Positions 63,201 to 64,000 of a stretch of DNA of 64,000 nt are shown here, one piece after another. How positions within the stretch are numbered: position 1 is the first letter of the stretch; each line of letters opens with the position of its first letter. This DNA comes from Phylloscopus collybita (taxonomy: Eukaryota; Chordata; Aves; Passeriformes; Phylloscopidae), in contig JAJNNQ010000018.1 of assembly GCA_027886175.1 (NCBI GenBank), positions 19,387,001 to 19,451,000 on the forward strand. The letters are read 5' to 3'. Under the pieces are notes generated by a model. It did not search any database. It was given only the letters and a program-made list of their open reading frames with translations, and was not told the origin of the DNA. The translations under genes and the position numbers were made by a program.

Positions 63201-64000
63201 TCAGATTTTATAAGTGCATGTATTTTACACATATATTGCACGCTATTAGCAATACATATTATATTAGCTATAGATTTTTGTTAGTTGTTACAAAAAAAGT
63301 TCAGAAAGAATTCAGCAAATGAGTCTGTGCTCCTTCAGTCAAAAGACCTTGTTTTATGAGCTTATGCATTTCATAAACTATAGAAGCAGAAACCAAGCTA
63401 AAGAATTCCTTCCTTCCTCTCCCTCCTCAGCAGTGCTAAATTTGAGAATAAAATCCAGGTTTTTCTGCCACTCTAGTGCCTTCATTACTTTTCTCTGCAG
63501 TAAGCTGCTACCACGTGCTCAGGTTATGCAGTTACAGGTGGAGGTGCTACTGCTGGGCTCAGCAGGACCTGGGCCAGACACATGAGGCCACTGAGATCCA
63601 GCAGCTGCTCAAATCCGTGTATCAAAGCTAGCGAGCATCATCTGCGCTTTAGCAAGCTCTGTAAGCACTTCAAACAATAGCACAAAACAGCTCCTGTTTA
63701 ATGTGACTTTCCTTGGTTCCCTGTTACATTCTTGTCCCATAATATTTGGAATGATCCTTTCTTTTTCTACTAAGAATCTGTACCTCCCACCTGCTTTTCT
63801 ATAAGTGTGAAGCAATAACATCTGTAACTGACCTATAGTGAAAATGGGCCTAACAATTTTTTTGCTGTCATGTTGTAAAAAAACATTTATGTGCCCCCGT
63901 TATCTGTATTGTAAACTCATATACTGTATTTCAGAGAAATAAAGTGAGAGATTTGAACTAAAACTTCATATTTAACAATTTAGTTTTCCATTTATTTAGG
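60276..64000. other. AT-rich non-coding DNA, no gene seen
   Basis: No recognisable gene. An A/C-rich stretch with CAAA units lies at 60817-60881 and a TA run with T tract at about 61271-61297. 60590-60720 and 62360-62640 are complex, non-repetitive stretches that could be conserved elements, which cannot be judged from one genome. The last 88-codon plus-strand frame (63319-63585) and a 70-codon minus-strand frame (63609-63821) have no identifiable product. Confidence 0.5.

Noticed and set aside
1..64000. CRISPR arrays, operons, prophages or bacterial insertion sequences
   Set aside because: Composition, absence of dense coding and presence of CR1 and SINE elements show this is vertebrate DNA. 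No regularly spaced repeats exist.

Overview
This window looks like non-coding nuclear DNA from a bird, most likely a passerine. Three fossil retrotransposon signatures support this. Two are CR1 LINE fragments, CR1 being the dominant avian non-LTR family. One is a tRNA-Ile/CR1 composite SINE at 8128-8265, which matches the passerine TguSINE1 type. One is a roughly 700-base, LTR-like, high-copy avian repeat at 24041-24745. Family names come from memory of avian repeat consensus sequences and were not checked against a database.

Layout. 1-8000 is AT-rich unique-looking DNA with a GC-richer unclassified block at 4130-4870, a pure A tract at 7396 and a pyrimidine tract at 7974. The SINE follows at 8128. 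8275-24040 is unique-looking DNA with simple repeats. The LTR-like repeat sits at 24041. A plus-strand CR1 with its reverse transcriptase core deleted occupies about 30110-31731. 31732-46660 is unique-looking DNA with T/G-rich and C/A-rich tracts and two long perfect hairpins. A 3'-terminal minus-strand CR1 fragment lies at about 46664-47090. 47100-64000 holds long A tracts, a promoter-like cluster near 50680-50880, a 12-bp-stem hairpin at 55437 and a 28-bp perfect palindrome at 60248.

I found no protein-coding gene, no intact RNA gene, no CRISPR array and no operon. The longest ATG-to-stop frame is 155 codons and resembles nothing I know. All open frames are short and fit chance, simple repeats or transposon remnants. 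The window is best read as a gene desert or the inside of a very long intron. I see no new multi-gene system. The most unusual feature is an excess of long perfect inverted repeats with tiny loops, which suggests template-switch mutation. The candidate promoter near 50.7 kb and a few enhancer-like blocks are the best places to look for function.
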